The notes below the pieces were generated by a model. That model searched no databases and had not been told where the DNA came from. It saw only the letters and a program-made list of their open reading frames with translations. Shown here in pieces: positions 36,415 to 46,930 of a stretch of 64,000 bases of DNA. Made by a program: the position numbers and the translations under genes. The number at the start of each line of letters is the position of its first letter. Positions within the stretch are counted from its first letter, which is position 1. The stretch covers positions 220,449 to 284,448 of the forward strand of contig DDFY01000004.1 in assembly GCA_002337385.1 (NCBI GenBank), read 5' to 3'. The stretch is from Erythrobacter sp. UBA1916 (lineage in GTDB: Bacteria; Pseudomonadota; Alphaproteobacteria; Sphingomonadales; Sphingomonadaceae).

Positions 36415-37731
36415 TTACATCTTGCTCACGGCCAAGCGCGGGGTCTTGGTGGGGTAGGGCGCGCGCCGACTGGCGGCCTTCACGCAATTGCGCCCGGCGT
36501 CCTTTGCGACATAAAGTGCAGCGTCTGCCATCGGCACCAGGTCTCGCATCGCGTCCGATGTCTCCGGCACACAGGCCACGCCGAACGACGCCGTAATCGG
36601 AGTGCCGTGAAGTTCTGACAGGCTTTCGATCCGGCCGCGCAGCATCTCCGCCTTGCGCATGGCGAGGTCGAGATCGCAGCCCGGCATGATCACCATCAGC
36701 TCCTCACCGCCATAACGCGCGACAATGTCGCTCGGGCGGACGGCGGCGGTCAGCTGCGCCGCTACATCGCGCAGCACTGCGTCGCCTTTGCCATGGCCGT
36801 GCGAGTCATTGATGCGCTTGAAATGGTCGAGATCGATCATGATCACCGATGTGGGGCTGCCGTTGCGTTCGGCGATATTGAGATGGCGCTCAAGCGCATC
36901 TTCCATGTAGCGGCGGTTATAAAGGCCTGTCAGCGGATCGCGCAGCGACTGCGTGCGCAGCTTCTCCTGCAGTGCAATGTTGGCGAGCGCGAGGCTCATT
37001 GAATCGGCCAGGGCCTGGGCTACGCGAGCGATTTCGCGCAGCCGCGTTGCGCCATCGATATCGTCGGACGCGAGCATGAGGAGCCCGTGAACCTTGCCAC
37101 GCGCGATCATCGGCACTTCGATGGTAGCGTTGCGGCCACCGTTGTGCTTGCAGCACAGATTGATGGAATGCGGGTCGTTGATCTGGATCTTGCCGCGCTT
37201 CAAGGCCCAGCAAGTTGCGGGGACGAGCGACCTGACGGGGTCGGAGATGCCATCGTTTGGCCACAGGGTGGCAACGTCGAGGCGGTCCTGCGAATTGTTG
37301 AAGATGTACAGCGCGCCGCGCAGATCGGGCAGCAGTTCGGTGGCCGCAGCGGCAAGTACTTCACCCGCATCCTCGCGGCTGTGCGCACTTTGCAGCATGT
37401 CGGTCATGCTGAACAATTGCTCAATCTGCTCCCGCTGCTCGTCAACCTTCTTGGCGATGTTCTCAAGGCTCGAAATGCGCTGTTCGCTGATCGAGGCGAG
37501 GACAACGGAGATCGCTGTTTGGGCCAGCATAAAGAGCAGGCTGAGCACAGCTGCGTAGCGCAGGTAGGTGCCGCCTTCGATCAGCGCGGCGACCAGGATC
37601 GCAGCCGATATCGCGTGCGAGGCGCGCAGAAGCTTGCGCAGCCACGTAGGCGACGCTCTTTCTGCAGTAATGCTTATGCGCTCGCGAATCACACGCTCTC
37701 CCAAGCTCTTAGCGGAGTCAGTTAGAATCAT
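36415..37731 (-). CDS. Membrane-bound diguanylate cyclase with GAF-like domain
   Basis: Makes cyclic di-GMP. The 438 residues have two N-terminal transmembrane segments (about 35-75), a short coil, a GAF-like domain (HSREDAGEVLAAAATELLPDLRGALYIF to ARVAQALADSMSLALANI) and a GGDEF domain with DPLTGLYNRR and the active site ARYGGEELMVIMP. An RxxD inhibitory site is not evident where expected. It is monocistronic, converging on pnp. Signal sensed by the GAF domain unknown. Confidence 0.9.
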   Translation of the reverse strand: MILTDSAKSLGERVIRERISITAERASPTWLRKLLRASHAISAAILVAALIEGGTYLRYAAVLSLLFMLAQTAISVVLASISEQRISSLENIAKKVDEQREQIEQLFSMTDMLQSAHSREDAGEVLAAAATELLPDLRGALYIFNNSQDRLDVATLWPNDGISDPVRSLVPATCWALKRGKIQINDPHSINLCCKHNGGRNATIEVPMIARGKVHGLLMLASDDIDGATRLREIARVAQALADSMSLALANIALQEKLRTQSLRDPLTGLYNRRYMEDALERHLNIAERNGSPTSVIMIDLDHFKRINDSHGHGKGDAVLRDVAAQLTAAVRPSDIVARYGGEELMVIMPGCDLDLAMRKAEMLRGRIESLSELHGTPITASFGVACVPETSDAMRDLVPMADAALYVAKDAGRNCVKAASRRAPYPTKTPRLAVSKM

Positions 37732-37776
37732 CGTGTTGAGGCCATGACTTGCTTGCCCCCTAGGATTATTACCTAT

Positions 37777-37846
37777 GATGGTCTCAGCCTTTACTTGCGG
37801 GCGGGGTCGCCGGTGTTACACTCCAGAAGGAGATAAAAAGACCATC
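37777..37846. promoter_or_regulatory. Promoter region flanked by an 8-bp inverted repeat
   Basis: GATGGTCT (37777-37784) and AGACCATC (37839-37846) are perfect inverted copies that enclose a TTGCGG/TTACACT promoter-like pair (17-base spacing). GGAGGAGAGG follows as ribosome binding site for the gene at 37861. The arms could be operator half-sites or an mRNA-end structure. Confidence 0.3.
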
Positions 37847-37860
37847 GGAGGAGAGGAAGA

Positions 37861-38934
37861 ATGGCGACACAAGGCGCTGATTCGATTGATTTTGGCAAGG
37901 TGCAGGAGGTAGCCGGCGGCGTGATGACGCACGTCGCGGGCGCGGTCAGCCTGATGATGGCGTACCTCGGCGATCAGGCGGGCGTGTTTTCGGCGATGGA
38001 CGGCGAAGGCCCGATGACGCTCGACCAGCTGGCCGACAAGACCGGCATGGAGCCAAAGTACCTGCGCGAGTGGCTAGGGTCTGTTTCGGCGGCTGGCTAT
38101 GTCGTTTTCGATCCTGCCGCCCAGACCTTCGAACTGCCCCCTGAACATGCGCTGGTGTTTGCGCGCGAAGGCCAGCCTGCCTGCATGCAGGGCTTTATCC
38201 AGGCGGTCGTGGCGCAATATGACATGCACGAAAAGGCGGTGGAGGTGTTCAAAACGGGCGAGGGGCGTGCCTGGTCCGAGCATTCACCGTGCCTGTTCTG
38301 CGGCACTGACCGCTTCTTCCGTCCGGTCTATGCCGCGCACCTGCTGACCGAGTGGCTGCCTGCGCTGGATGGCGTGGTCGACCGCCTGGAAGCCGGGGGC
38401 AAGGTGGCCGATATCGGCTGCGGATATGGCACATCGACCATCCTGATGGCGCAGGCCTTCCCGAACGCGACCTTCATCGGCTTTGATTTCCATCAGCCGA
38501 GCATCGACAAGGCGCGCCAGCGTGCGGCCGAGGCGGGGCTGGACAATGTGAGCTTCGAGCTGGCCACAGCGCAGGATTTTCCCGGTGCCGACTTCGACTT
38601 CGCCTGCATCTTCGACGCGCTGCATGACATGGGAGACCCAGTCGGTGTGGCCCGCCATGTGCGCGGGGTGCTGAAGGACGATGGCGTGTTCATGGTGGTC
38701 GAGCCGATGGCGGGCGACACCATGGCGGAAAACATGCACCTGATGGGCCAGATCTTTTATGGCTTCTCGTGCATGGCCTGCGTCCCGGCCAGCCTGGCAC
38801 AGCCGGTCGGCTATGGCATGGGCGCGCAGGCGGGGCAGGCGAAGCTGGCTGAGGTGCTCGGCGAAGGGGGCTTCACCAGCGTCCGCCGCGCCGCCGAAAC
38901 GCCGAGCAACATGGTGCTCGAAGCGAAGCCCTAG
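37861..38934 (+). CDS. SAM-dependent methyltransferase with winged-helix N-terminus
   Basis: A 357-residue class I methyltransferase. The N-terminal part resembles the winged-helix segment of Rv2258c-type enzymes (DQAGVFSAMDGEGPMTLDQLADKTGMEPKYLREWLG). The SAM motif I is VADIGCGYGTSTILMAQAFP followed by FIGFDFH, and motif IV-like DFACIFDALHDMGDP. Strong GGAGGAGAGG lies upstream. It overlaps the convergent DUF1993 gene by four bases. Methyl acceptor unknown. Confidence 0.87.
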   Translation: MATQGADSIDFGKVQEVAGGVMTHVAGAVSLMMAYLGDQAGVFSAMDGEGPMTLDQLADKTGMEPKYLREWLGSVSAAGYVVFDPAAQTFELPPEHALVFAREGQPACMQGFIQAVVAQYDMHEKAVEVFKTGEGRAWSEHSPCLFCGTDRFFRPVYAAHLLTEWLPALDGVVDRLEAGGKVADIGCGYGTSTILMAQAFPNATFIGFDFHQPSIDKARQRAAEAGLDNVSFELATAQDFPGADFDFACIFDALHDMGDPVGVARHVRGVLKDDGVFMVVEPMAGDTMAENMHLMGQIFYGFSCMACVPASLAQPVGYGMGAQAGQAKLAEVLGEGGFTSVRRAAETPSNMVLEAKP

Positions 38935-39443
38935 GCCTGCTTGGTGCGCATCATGCCCAGATAGTCGAGCTTGCCCACCGGCACGCCTTCTGCGCGCAGA
39001 ATGCCGTAGGCGGTGGTGGCGTGGAAGAAGAAGTTCGGCTGGCTGAAGCTGAGCAGGAAGTCGGTCGGGGTGAAGGGCACCTTGTGCTCCTTGAACTCGA
39101 AGCGCATCGGGCCGCCTGCAAGGCTGTCCAGCTCGGCCGGATCGAGCGCGCGCAGGAAGTCTTCCGCTTCGGTGAGCTTGGCGTGCAACCCGTCATAGCT
39201 GGTGGGCGGGTCGGTCATGTCGGGCCCGAACACTCCTGCGCGAAGCCCCTCGATGGCACCCTTCGAGTGGTGCGCCATGCTTTTGATCTGATAGGCAAAG
39301 GGCAGCATGTCCTCGATCAGGCACCCGCTGGCCAGGGCCTCTTCGCTGAGCCCGTGGGCCTTGGCCTTGTCGATCCAGCCATGTCCGGCTCCCAGCAGCT
39401 GCAGCATCGTTGGGACGACAGAATCGTGAAGCGAGATCGACAT
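38931..39443 (-). CDS. DUF1993 family protein
   Basis: A 170-residue protein from ATG at 39443. It shows the DUF1993 features MSISLHDSVVPTMLQLLGAG, LIEDMLPFAYQIKSMAHHSKGAIEGLRAG, and the C-terminal FLLSFSQPNFFFHATTAYGILRAEGVPVGKLDYLG. The four-helix fold is related to DinB-like metal-binding proteins, and the conserved His (FFFHATTAY) may be a ligand. Function unknown. It is divergent from the MFS transporter gene. Confidence 0.85.
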   Translation of the reverse strand: MSISLHDSVVPTMLQLLGAGHGWIDKAKAHGLSEEALASGCLIEDMLPFAYQIKSMAHHSKGAIEGLRAGVFGPDMTDPPTSYDGLHAKLTEAEDFLRALDPAELDSLAGGPMRFEFKEHKVPFTPTDFLLSFSQPNFFFHATTAYGILRAEGVPVGKLDYLGMMRTKQA

Positions 39444-39564
39444 GGCAAACCCTTCCATATGAAAACAATTTCCAGCCTGAAGCGATTGTCCGTGACATTT
39501 GCGAGAGGCTGGGCATGATTGCGATTAGAAATAGCAGAAAACAGGCGAGGGAGAAGGAGCCACA

Positions 39565-40902
39565 ATGGCAAGAAGCTTTACCGAGGCGCTCGACGCACAG
39601 CCGGTCCGGCCATTCCAGTGGATGATCGCCGCAGTCTGCATGCTGGTGCTGGTATGCGACGGGGTCGATCTGCAATTGCTGGGCATCGTGGCCCCGCTGG
39701 TGATTGAAAGCTTCGGCACCGATCCCAGCACTTTCGGCATTGCTGCGGGCGCGGCGCTGGTGGGGTTCGGGCTCGGCTCCTTTGCCGGGGGTGTGCTGGG
39801 CGATGCGATTGGTCGTCGCTGGACACTGGCGATTTCAGCGCTGGTATTTTCGCTCTCAACGGTTGGCGCGGCCAGTGCTGGCGATGTCACCCAGATGGCC
39901 TTGTGGCGGCTGGCCGGTGGGCTCGGCTTTGGCGGTGCTTACGCTAATGCGCTGGCATTGGCGGGCGAGTGGTTGCCCGAACGCTGGCGCGGGGTCACTG
40001 TCAGCACCTTGTCGGTTGGCACCCCGATCGGTGGGACCATCGTCGGCCTGGTGGGGCCGGGGATGGCCGCTGACTACGGCTGGGACGGCACCTTCCTGCG
40101 CATCGGGCTTGCGACCACGCTGATGGTGGTGCTGATCGTGGTTGCCCTGCGCGACAGCCCGGCATTTCTCCTCGCCTTGGGCAAGCGCGAGCAGGCGCAG
40201 AAGAATGCCCGCTTCGTGCTCGACACCGACGAAGAACTGGCGCCCGAACGGCACGAGGCCGATGGCGTGGAGGGGCAACGCACCAGCGTGTTCGACCGGC
40301 GCAATCTGAGGCTCAACATCGGGATTGGCCTTGCTTTCACGGCCGCCGCGATGGTTGCCTATTCGATCCTGACCTGGACCACCACCATGCTGACCGCGCG
40401 TGGATTTACGCTTGCTGATGCCGGCGGTGCGGTGGCGCTGGCGGGCGTTACTTCGATGATTGGTTCTGTCCTCGTTGGCCTTGCCATGCGGCGGTTCGGG
40501 TCGCACCGGGTGCTGACCACGATCAGCGTCGTTCTTACCTGCGTGCTGGTGGCGCTGGCGGTTCAGGTGGAAGCCTTGCCCGCCGAGCCAAGTGCGATGC
40601 AGCAGCAGGTGGTGACCTGGCTGGTTGGGGCGGCTGGCGGCTTCTTTAGCGCTGCAATTGCGGGCATGTATGTGCTCATGACCTTCGGTTACCCCCAGAG
40701 CTGCCGGTCTTCCGGGATCGGTTTCGGGATATTCATGAGCCGGATTGGTGCCATCGGAGGCAGCGCGCTGGGGGGCGCCTTGCTCGAACTGGGCGGTGCG
40801 AGCACGTGGCCGTTTTTTGCCATCCTCGTCGTATGCGCGATCGTCATCTCAGCGGCGTCGCTCGTGATCAACCGGCATGTGCCGCCGTTGTCGCGGAGCT
40901 GA
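39565..40902 (+). CDS. MFS transporter, aromatic acid:H+ symporter-like
   Basis: A 445-residue permease with 12 predicted helices. The start resembles the AAHS family (PcaK/BenK): VCDGVDLQLLGIVAPLV keeps the DG-x-D motif in helix 1 that binds aromatic acids. Loop 2-3 is GVLGDAIGRRWTLA and the loop before helix 5 is GEWLPERWRG. GAGAAGGAG lies upstream. No catabolic genes are near, so the actual substrate is inferred only from the family. Confidence 0.87.
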   Translation: MARSFTEALDAQPVRPFQWMIAAVCMLVLVCDGVDLQLLGIVAPLVIESFGTDPSTFGIAAGAALVGFGLGSFAGGVLGDAIGRRWTLAISALVFSLSTVGAASAGDVTQMALWRLAGGLGFGGAYANALALAGEWLPERWRGVTVSTLSVGTPIGGTIVGLVGPGMAADYGWDGTFLRIGLATTLMVVLIVVALRDSPAFLLALGKREQAQKNARFVLDTDEELAPERHEADGVEGQRTSVFDRRNLRLNIGIGLAFTAAAMVAYSILTWTTTMLTARGFTLADAGGAVALAGVTSMIGSVLVGLAMRRFGSHRVLTTISVVLTCVLVALAVQVEALPAEPSAMQQQVVTWLVGAAGGFFSAAIAGMYVLMTFGYPQSCRSSGIGFGIFMSRIGAIGGSALGGALLELGGASTWPFFAILVVCAIVISAASLVINRHVPPLSRS

Positions 40903-41034
40903 GAAGGCATGGTGGATGGGTTGATCTAAGGAAGGAATTTCCATAGAATTGGGGGTCTCGGAACGAAAAATTATCACTAACTATTAGATAATAACTTCCG
41001 CGGGCGCAAATATTCCAGTCTTGGGGGACTTGGT

Positions 41035-41811
41035 ATGCCCGATATTGATGATGCGTATTCGCAAGCGCTCGGGGCAATTGCCGGGGCGGAAGATGTGTTC
41101 GCTGTTCGGGCAGCGATTCCCTTGGCCTTGGCGCTGGCGGGGATGCCGGCATCGTACTTCGTGGCACCGCTCACTGCAGATCCGCGGGTAGGGCGGATAC
41201 TCACGTCGCTGGGTAACCCTCGCATATGGGAGCGGCACTATCGCAGTAGCCTGCACCGCGTCGATCCGTTGCCGGGCTTCTCGCTTTCTGTCTCTGGCGC
41301 ATTCTTCTGGCCCGACGCGCTGGAGGGCGGGGCGCTTCATGATCGCGGGCGGCGATACCTGAAAATCGCTGGGAAGTTTGGCCTCGGTCGCGGGATTGGG
41401 GTCGCCTGCTATGGGCCGCAGGGGCGCAGCGCCTTTCTCGGCGCGGCCTGGCCGCATGCGGAAAAGCCCGAGATCAGCGTTTTGCAGTGGGTGAATAATG
41501 TCGGGCAGACTTCGTTTCAGCGTTATTGCCATTTGGTGCGAATGGACGAGACGATCCCGGCCTTGTCCAATCGCGAGTTGGAAGTACTCAGCTGGATGTG
41601 TGAGGGTAAAAGCAATTCCGTTATTGCACAAATCCTGAACATCTCGAGATCGAGTGTCGATATGTATATACGGCGACTGTTCAACAAACTCGAAGTGACC
41701 GATCGCACCGCTGCATGCATGCGTGGTGTTTCGCTGGGGCTGACGGTGGGCCGCGATTATCAAGAATTGTTCAAGCAAACCCGGAAGCGTGAACCCGGTA
41801 ATGCTATTTAA
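41035..41811 (+). CDS. LuxR-family transcriptional regulator (solo)
   Basis: A 258-residue protein with a C-terminal LuxR helix-turn-helix (LSNRELEVLSWMCEGKSNSVIAQILNISRSSVDMYIRRLFNKLEVTDRT, about residues 180-240). The N-terminal part looks like an autoinducer-binding domain and keeps the W...Y...D pattern (IWERHYRSSLHRVDP), but no luxI gene is in the window, so it is a solo receptor. The start follows GGGGGACTTGGT. A strong dyad and a terminator follow downstream (41943, 42014). Ligand unknown. Confidence 0.82.
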   Translation: MPDIDDAYSQALGAIAGAEDVFAVRAAIPLALALAGMPASYFVAPLTADPRVGRILTSLGNPRIWERHYRSSLHRVDPLPGFSLSVSGAFFWPDALEGGALHDRGRRYLKIAGKFGLGRGIGVACYGPQGRSAFLGAAWPHAEKPEISVLQWVNNVGQTSFQRYCHLVRMDETIPALSNRELEVLSWMCEGKSNSVIAQILNISRSSVDMYIRRLFNKLEVTDRTAACMRGVSLGLTVGRDYQELFKQTRKREPGNAI

Positions 41812-41942
41812 TTATTACACACTTGTGCAATTTTTTTGTCACCCAAGTGCGTGACGTGCAGGTAAGCGACTCGGGTACTAGTGCCCACTACGAAACATCG
41901 GCAAGCCATTCGGGTCGCAATCGGATGGACAGATGTTTTGCT

Positions 41943-41965
41943 AGTCCAATCCCCACAATTGGACT
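41943..41965. promoter_or_regulatory. Perfect dyad downstream of the LuxR gene
   Basis: AGTCCAAT-CCCCACA-ATTGGACT is an 8-bp perfect inverted repeat with 7-base spacer. Its length and symmetry fit an operator for a dimeric regulator such as the neighbouring LuxR protein. It precedes a strong terminator by about 50 bases, so it may control a very short transcript. Confidence 0.4.
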
Positions 41966-42013
41966 TGGAACGATCCGCGTTCGCCTTGGGGTGAATGAAG
42001 GGTCTTCCATGCG

Positions 42014-42050
42014 ATTGGCCTCCGACACCCCCCCGTCGGAGGCCAATTTT
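42014..42050 (+). terminator. Very strong terminator with C-rich loop
   Basis: ATTGGCCTCCGAC and GTCGGAGGCCAAT form a 13-bp perfect stem with loop ACCCCCCC, followed by TTTTC. It ends either the LuxR transcript (200 bases upstream) or a small RNA that starts in between. C-rich loops occur in alphaproteobacterial small RNAs that pair with ribosome binding sites. Confidence 0.75.
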
Positions 42051-42071
42051 CTATCTGCAATCATCGCATTG

Positions 42072-42106
42072 AAAAACGCCGGAGAACCAATGGCTCCCCG
42101 GCGTTT
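42072..42106 (-). terminator. Terminator of gcrA
   Basis: On the minus strand AAACGCCGGGGAG pairs with CTCCGGCGTTT and is followed by TTTTTC. It lies about 25 bases after the gcrA stop. Confidence 0.75.
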
Positions 42107-42129
42107 GTCTGTCTCGCAATATGCGCTGT

Positions 42130-42825
42130 TCAGCGGACGCGCGGCCCGCCGAAAGGCAGGGGCGGCGGGGGACGGCGCGCACCGCGCGGAAGCTGCGCCT
42201 GATAGGCCCGTCCGCAGTGCTCCACGCAATAGGGGAAGCCGGGGTTCACCTTCTCGCCGCAGAAGTGGAAGTCGGGCTCTCCTGGGTGGCCCATGGGCCA
42301 GCGGCATACCCGGTCGCTGAGGTCGAGCAGGCTTGTCTTGTCGGCGATCTCGGGGCTGGGCTTGGCCGGAACGAGCCGCCGCGGCGGGGCCGGAGGAATG
42401 GGTGCCTGCTGATCGCCGGGGCCTTGCCGCAAGAAGCCGCCAGGACCGTATGAGACGATCTTGGGCAGGTCTTCCTGCCGGTCGGGCAGGGGCTGGCTCA
42501 TCGCAGCATTTGCAGGGGCTGCGGGAGCGTCCTGCTCCTTCGGTGCCGCCTCTCTCACCGGAGCTGCCGGTGCGGGGGTGGCGCGCGGCTTGCTCTTGGG
42601 CGCGGAGGCTTCGGTCGCGGCCTTGGTTGCCGGTGCCTTTTTCTTCGCGTCTTTCTTGTCGTTGGCCTTCACCGGGCTCGGCCGTGCCTTGAGGCCAAGC
42701 CGGTGCGCCTTGCCGATCACCGCATTACGCGAGACATCGCCCAGTTCTTCCGCGATCTGGCTGGCGGTGGAGCCACCTTCCCACATCTTGGTCAGTTGCG
42801 CGATCCGTTCGTCGGTCCAGCTCAT
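42130..42825 (-). CDS. gcrA: GcrA cell cycle regulator
   Basis: Sigma-70-associated coactivator that reads CcrM-methylated GANTC sites in alphaproteobacteria. The N-terminal domain MSWTDERIAQLTKMWEGGSTASQIAEELGDVSRNAVIGKAHRLGLKAR is the conserved DNA-binding part. The middle is a Lys/Pro/Ala-rich linker. The C-terminal sigma-binding domain ends with CRWPMGHPGEPDFHFCGEKVNPGFPYCVEHCGRAYQ, with its Cys/His cluster. At 231 residues it is longer than Caulobacter GcrA (173) because of the linker. A GATTC site lies about 40 bases before the start. Confidence 0.96.
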   Translation of the reverse strand: MSWTDERIAQLTKMWEGGSTASQIAEELGDVSRNAVIGKAHRLGLKARPSPVKANDKKDAKKKAPATKAATEASAPKSKPRATPAPAAPVREAAPKEQDAPAAPANAAMSQPLPDRQEDLPKIVSYGPGGFLRQGPGDQQAPIPPAPPRRLVPAKPSPEIADKTSLLDLSDRVCRWPMGHPGEPDFHFCGEKVNPGFPYCVEHCGRAYQAQLPRGARRPPPPLPFGGPRVR

Positions 42826-42923
42826 CGAATACTTTCGTCCATTTGCCTGTGCGGAGCCAGGGATTCTCGCCCCGATCCGCAGGTGATCTTGCCAGCCAGC
42901 CCGGCGAAGGATAATCGCGACCC

Positions 42924-43808
42924 ATGCCCCAGACCGAAACCGTTACCGCAACGAGCAATGCCGCGCTTTCCGGCACCCATGCCGGAACCAGGTTCCCGCC
43001 GAAGGGAGAGCCACAGATCACCGGCTTCAACCGGATCGGGCTGTGGAGCCTCTATATTAAGGAGATCAGGCGATTTCTCAAGGTGCAGACGCAAACTGTC
43101 TGGGCGCCGGCGATCACCACGCTCCTGTTTCTGATCATTTTCACCGTCGCGCTCGGGCGCGGGGGGCGCGAAGTGCTTGGCGTGTCGTTCGGAACTTTCG
43201 TGGCGCCGGGCCTCATCATGATGGGCATGATGCAGAACGCCTTTGCCAATGCGAGCTTCTCGCTGCTGTCGGGCAAGCTGCAGGGCACGATCATCGACCT
43301 GCTGATGCCGCCGCTTTCGTGGGGAGAGCTGATGCTTGGCATCGTGGCTGCCGCGATGACGCGCGCGGTGATGGTGGGTGCTGCGGTGGCTCTTGCCATG
43401 TGGCTTTATCCCGGCGTTCAGGTGGGGGCGGCGCATCTGTGGGCGATCGTGTGGTTCGGCCTTAACGGAGCGGCCCTGCTTGCGATCGTCGGTCTGCTGG
43501 CGAGCCTGTGGGCCGAGAAGTTCGACCACAACGCGGCGGTCACCAATTTCGTGGTTGCGCCGCTGTCGCTGCTGTCGGGCACCTTCTACGTGATCGACAA
43601 CCTCTCGCCTACGTTCGAGGCGATCAGCCGGGTGAACCCGTTCTTCTACCTCATCTCGGGCTTCCGCTATGGCTTCCTTGGCCAAAGCGACATCGGCAAC
43701 ACCGATCATGCGGTGATGGGGGCAGCGCTGGGCGTCTTCGCGCTCAATCTCGTGCTTGGCTTCATCACCTACCGGGTGTTGGCCAGCGGGTGGAAGATCA
43801 AGAGCTAA
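42924..43808 (+). CDS. ABC-2 type transporter permease
   Basis: A 294-residue inner-membrane permease with six helices. The ABC-2 pattern includes GLWSLYIKEIRRFLKVQTQTVWAPAITTLLFL near the N-terminus, FVAPGLIMMGMMQNAFANASFSL and the signature NFVVAPLSLLSGTFYVIDNLSPTFEAISRVNPFFYLISGFRYGF. The cognate ATPase gene is not adjacent. It is divergent from gcrA. The exported compound may be a polysaccharide or a drug; sequence alone does not say. Confidence 0.9.
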   Translation: MPQTETVTATSNAALSGTHAGTRFPPKGEPQITGFNRIGLWSLYIKEIRRFLKVQTQTVWAPAITTLLFLIIFTVALGRGGREVLGVSFGTFVAPGLIMMGMMQNAFANASFSLLSGKLQGTIIDLLMPPLSWGELMLGIVAAAMTRAVMVGAAVALAMWLYPGVQVGAAHLWAIVWFGLNGAALLAIVGLLASLWAEKFDHNAAVTNFVVAPLSLLSGTFYVIDNLSPTFEAISRVNPFFYLISGFRYGFLGQSDIGNTDHAVMGAALGVFALNLVLGFITYRVLASGWKIKS

Positions 43809-43829
43809 GCGCGGCTCTGCCGCTGTTCT

Positions 43830-44210
43830 TTAGTGGGTGAGGCTGGCGCGCAGGCGATAGCGACCACCGGCGAACTGCTCGAACAGCTGCTCCACGCCCG
43901 GATGGTCAACCGGGCCGCCGTCGGTGTCGATCAGCAGGTTCTGCTGGCTGACATAGGCGACGTAGCTGGTATCCTCGCTGTCGGCGAGCAGGTGGTAGTA
44001 GGGCTGGTCGCGGCTGGGGCGCAGTTCGGCCGGGATTTGTTCGTACCATTCGTCTGAATTGGCGAACACCGGATCGATATCGAAGATCACCCCGCGGAAG
44101 TCATGGTTTTTGTGCCTGACGACATCGCCAATAGCGAAGCGTGCGCGAGCATGACGAGGGGCCTGGATGCGCTTTCCGGCTTGAGCCGAATAGAACTCTG
44201 TATGTTCCAT
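43830..44210 (-). CDS. hspQ: Heat shock protein HspQ (YccV-like)
   Basis: Small DNA-binding or protease-regulating protein, known as HspQ or hemimethylated-DNA-binding YccV. The 126 residues show ARFAIGDVVRHKNHDFRGVIFDIDPVFANSDEWYEQIP and RDQPYYHLLADSEDTSYVAYVSQQNL, the YccV core. The ATG at 44210 was chosen because the longer frame (to 44267) lacks conservation. It lies between the ABC-2 permease and tRNA-Ser. The family acts as a Lon adaptor in enterics; the role here is inferred. Confidence 0.92.
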   Translation of the reverse strand: MEHTEFYSAQAGKRIQAPRHARARFAIGDVVRHKNHDFRGVIFDIDPVFANSDEWYEQIPAELRPSRDQPYYHLLADSEDTSYVAYVSQQNLLIDTDGGPVDHPGVEQLFEQFAGGRYRLRASLTH

Positions 44211-44354
44211 ATAGCGGGAATATAGGCGGTTTGTACCAGCGAACAAGGCGCGGCGGGCGATAATCACCGGTGGCTGTGTGCGATGGGTCTTGGCAAGGCG
44301 GATTTCATGGGCTAACGGGCGCCCTTCTCAGAGCGACCGGGGCCTTACGGCCTC

Positions 44355-45982
<1,628 letters not shown>

Positions 45983-45986
<4 letters not shown>

Positions 45987-46336
45987 AGCGAGACTCCTTC
46001 CTCGTCATCCGCAAGGGCGGAAGTGACGAAATTGTGAGTTATCGAATGAGAATATTCTACCTGATCCGGGGCTCGAATTGGGCTGTGATCATCAGAATCC
46101 GGGAGTTGCCCACAGGCAGTTTTGGCATCGTCGCGGCTATCCAACACCTGCTGTGCGGGCGTCAGACCATAGCCGAGTTGTACGAATGAAACGATGATCG
46201 ACCACAGCGCTTCGATGAGTTGGCGCTTGTCATCTTCACAAATGTCAGCGTCCTGAAGGTACGGCGCGTAGACATCGAGATCGAGTTCAATGAGGGGAGA
46301 GGTATTGGGCGGGGGGCTGGGGGTTGCGTGGTTCAC
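45983..46336 (-). CDS. Hypothetical protein coupled to the serine recombinase
   Basis: A 117-residue, Pro-rich and acidic protein that is not a known family to me. The middle (DDKRQLIEALWSIIVSFVQLGYGLTPAQQVLDS) is a conserved-looking helical block. Its stop overlaps the recombinase start (ATGA), so it is co-translated. Similar small genes precede serine recombinases in alphaproteobacterial elements and may act as directionality or accessory factors; that role is inferred. Confidence 0.65.
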
Positions 46337-46467
46337 GTGCTTTTTTCCTATTTCTACGGGTTCATATTCATCCTTGGCTCCTTTCCATTTCCAAGAAACA
46401 ACGATAGGAATACTGTCCTATTTCTTAGAAAATATCAAGGAAATTCTGATATTTATACTTCAAGGCG

Positions 46468-46908
46468 TCACCGGGCTTGGCGTTCTCGCGGCTGCTGCCG
46501 CGTTCCGGGTGTACTGCGCGTCTGTTTGAAGCGATCACGCCGGATGTCGGCACGGCTTTTGTTCTCGTCATGCCACTCTTCATCGAACATGGCCCGCTGG
46601 GCTTGCGCACGATCCGGTGCAGCCTTTCCCCGGTCTTGCTCGCGGTCCTTTTGCCGCAAGTGCTGCTCATACTCGTAGGCCGCACCGCGCAGCTTCTCGG
46701 CCTTGAGGTTTTCAGCGCCGGACAGGAAATGCGTTTCGCGCCATTCCCCTGCCTTATCGCGGTAGACTTTCACAACGCCCGTACTGAAGAAATCCGGTGC
46801 GCGTGACCCGTCTTCTCTCAGTGCCCCCTCATTTCGGAACATGGTCGCTTTGATGTTGCCGTCTCGCCAAACTTTCTCAGGCTGCTTCTTGGGTTGCTGT
46901 TGCTCCAT
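46468..46908 (-). CDS. Hypothetical plasmid-type protein
   Basis: A 146-residue basic protein. The N-terminal half reads VWRDGNIKATMFRNEG and FSTGVVKVYRDKAGEWRETHFLSGAENLKAEKL, a beta-rich pattern frequent in proteins of conjugative and mobilizable plasmids. The C-terminal half is a charged, Gln/Arg-rich coil. It lies upstream of the recombinase gene pair and downstream of the SMR-like gene. It may bind nucleic acid, but I cannot name the family. Confidence 0.6.
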   Translation of the reverse strand: MEQQQPKKQPEKVWRDGNIKATMFRNEGALREDGSRAPDFFSTGVVKVYRDKAGEWRETHFLSGAENLKAEKLRGAAYEYEQHLRQKDREQDRGKAAPDRAQAQRAMFDEEWHDENKSRADIRRDRFKQTRSTPGTRQQPRERQAR

Positions 46909-46930
46909 GGGTGATTCCTTTCGTTCGTGG

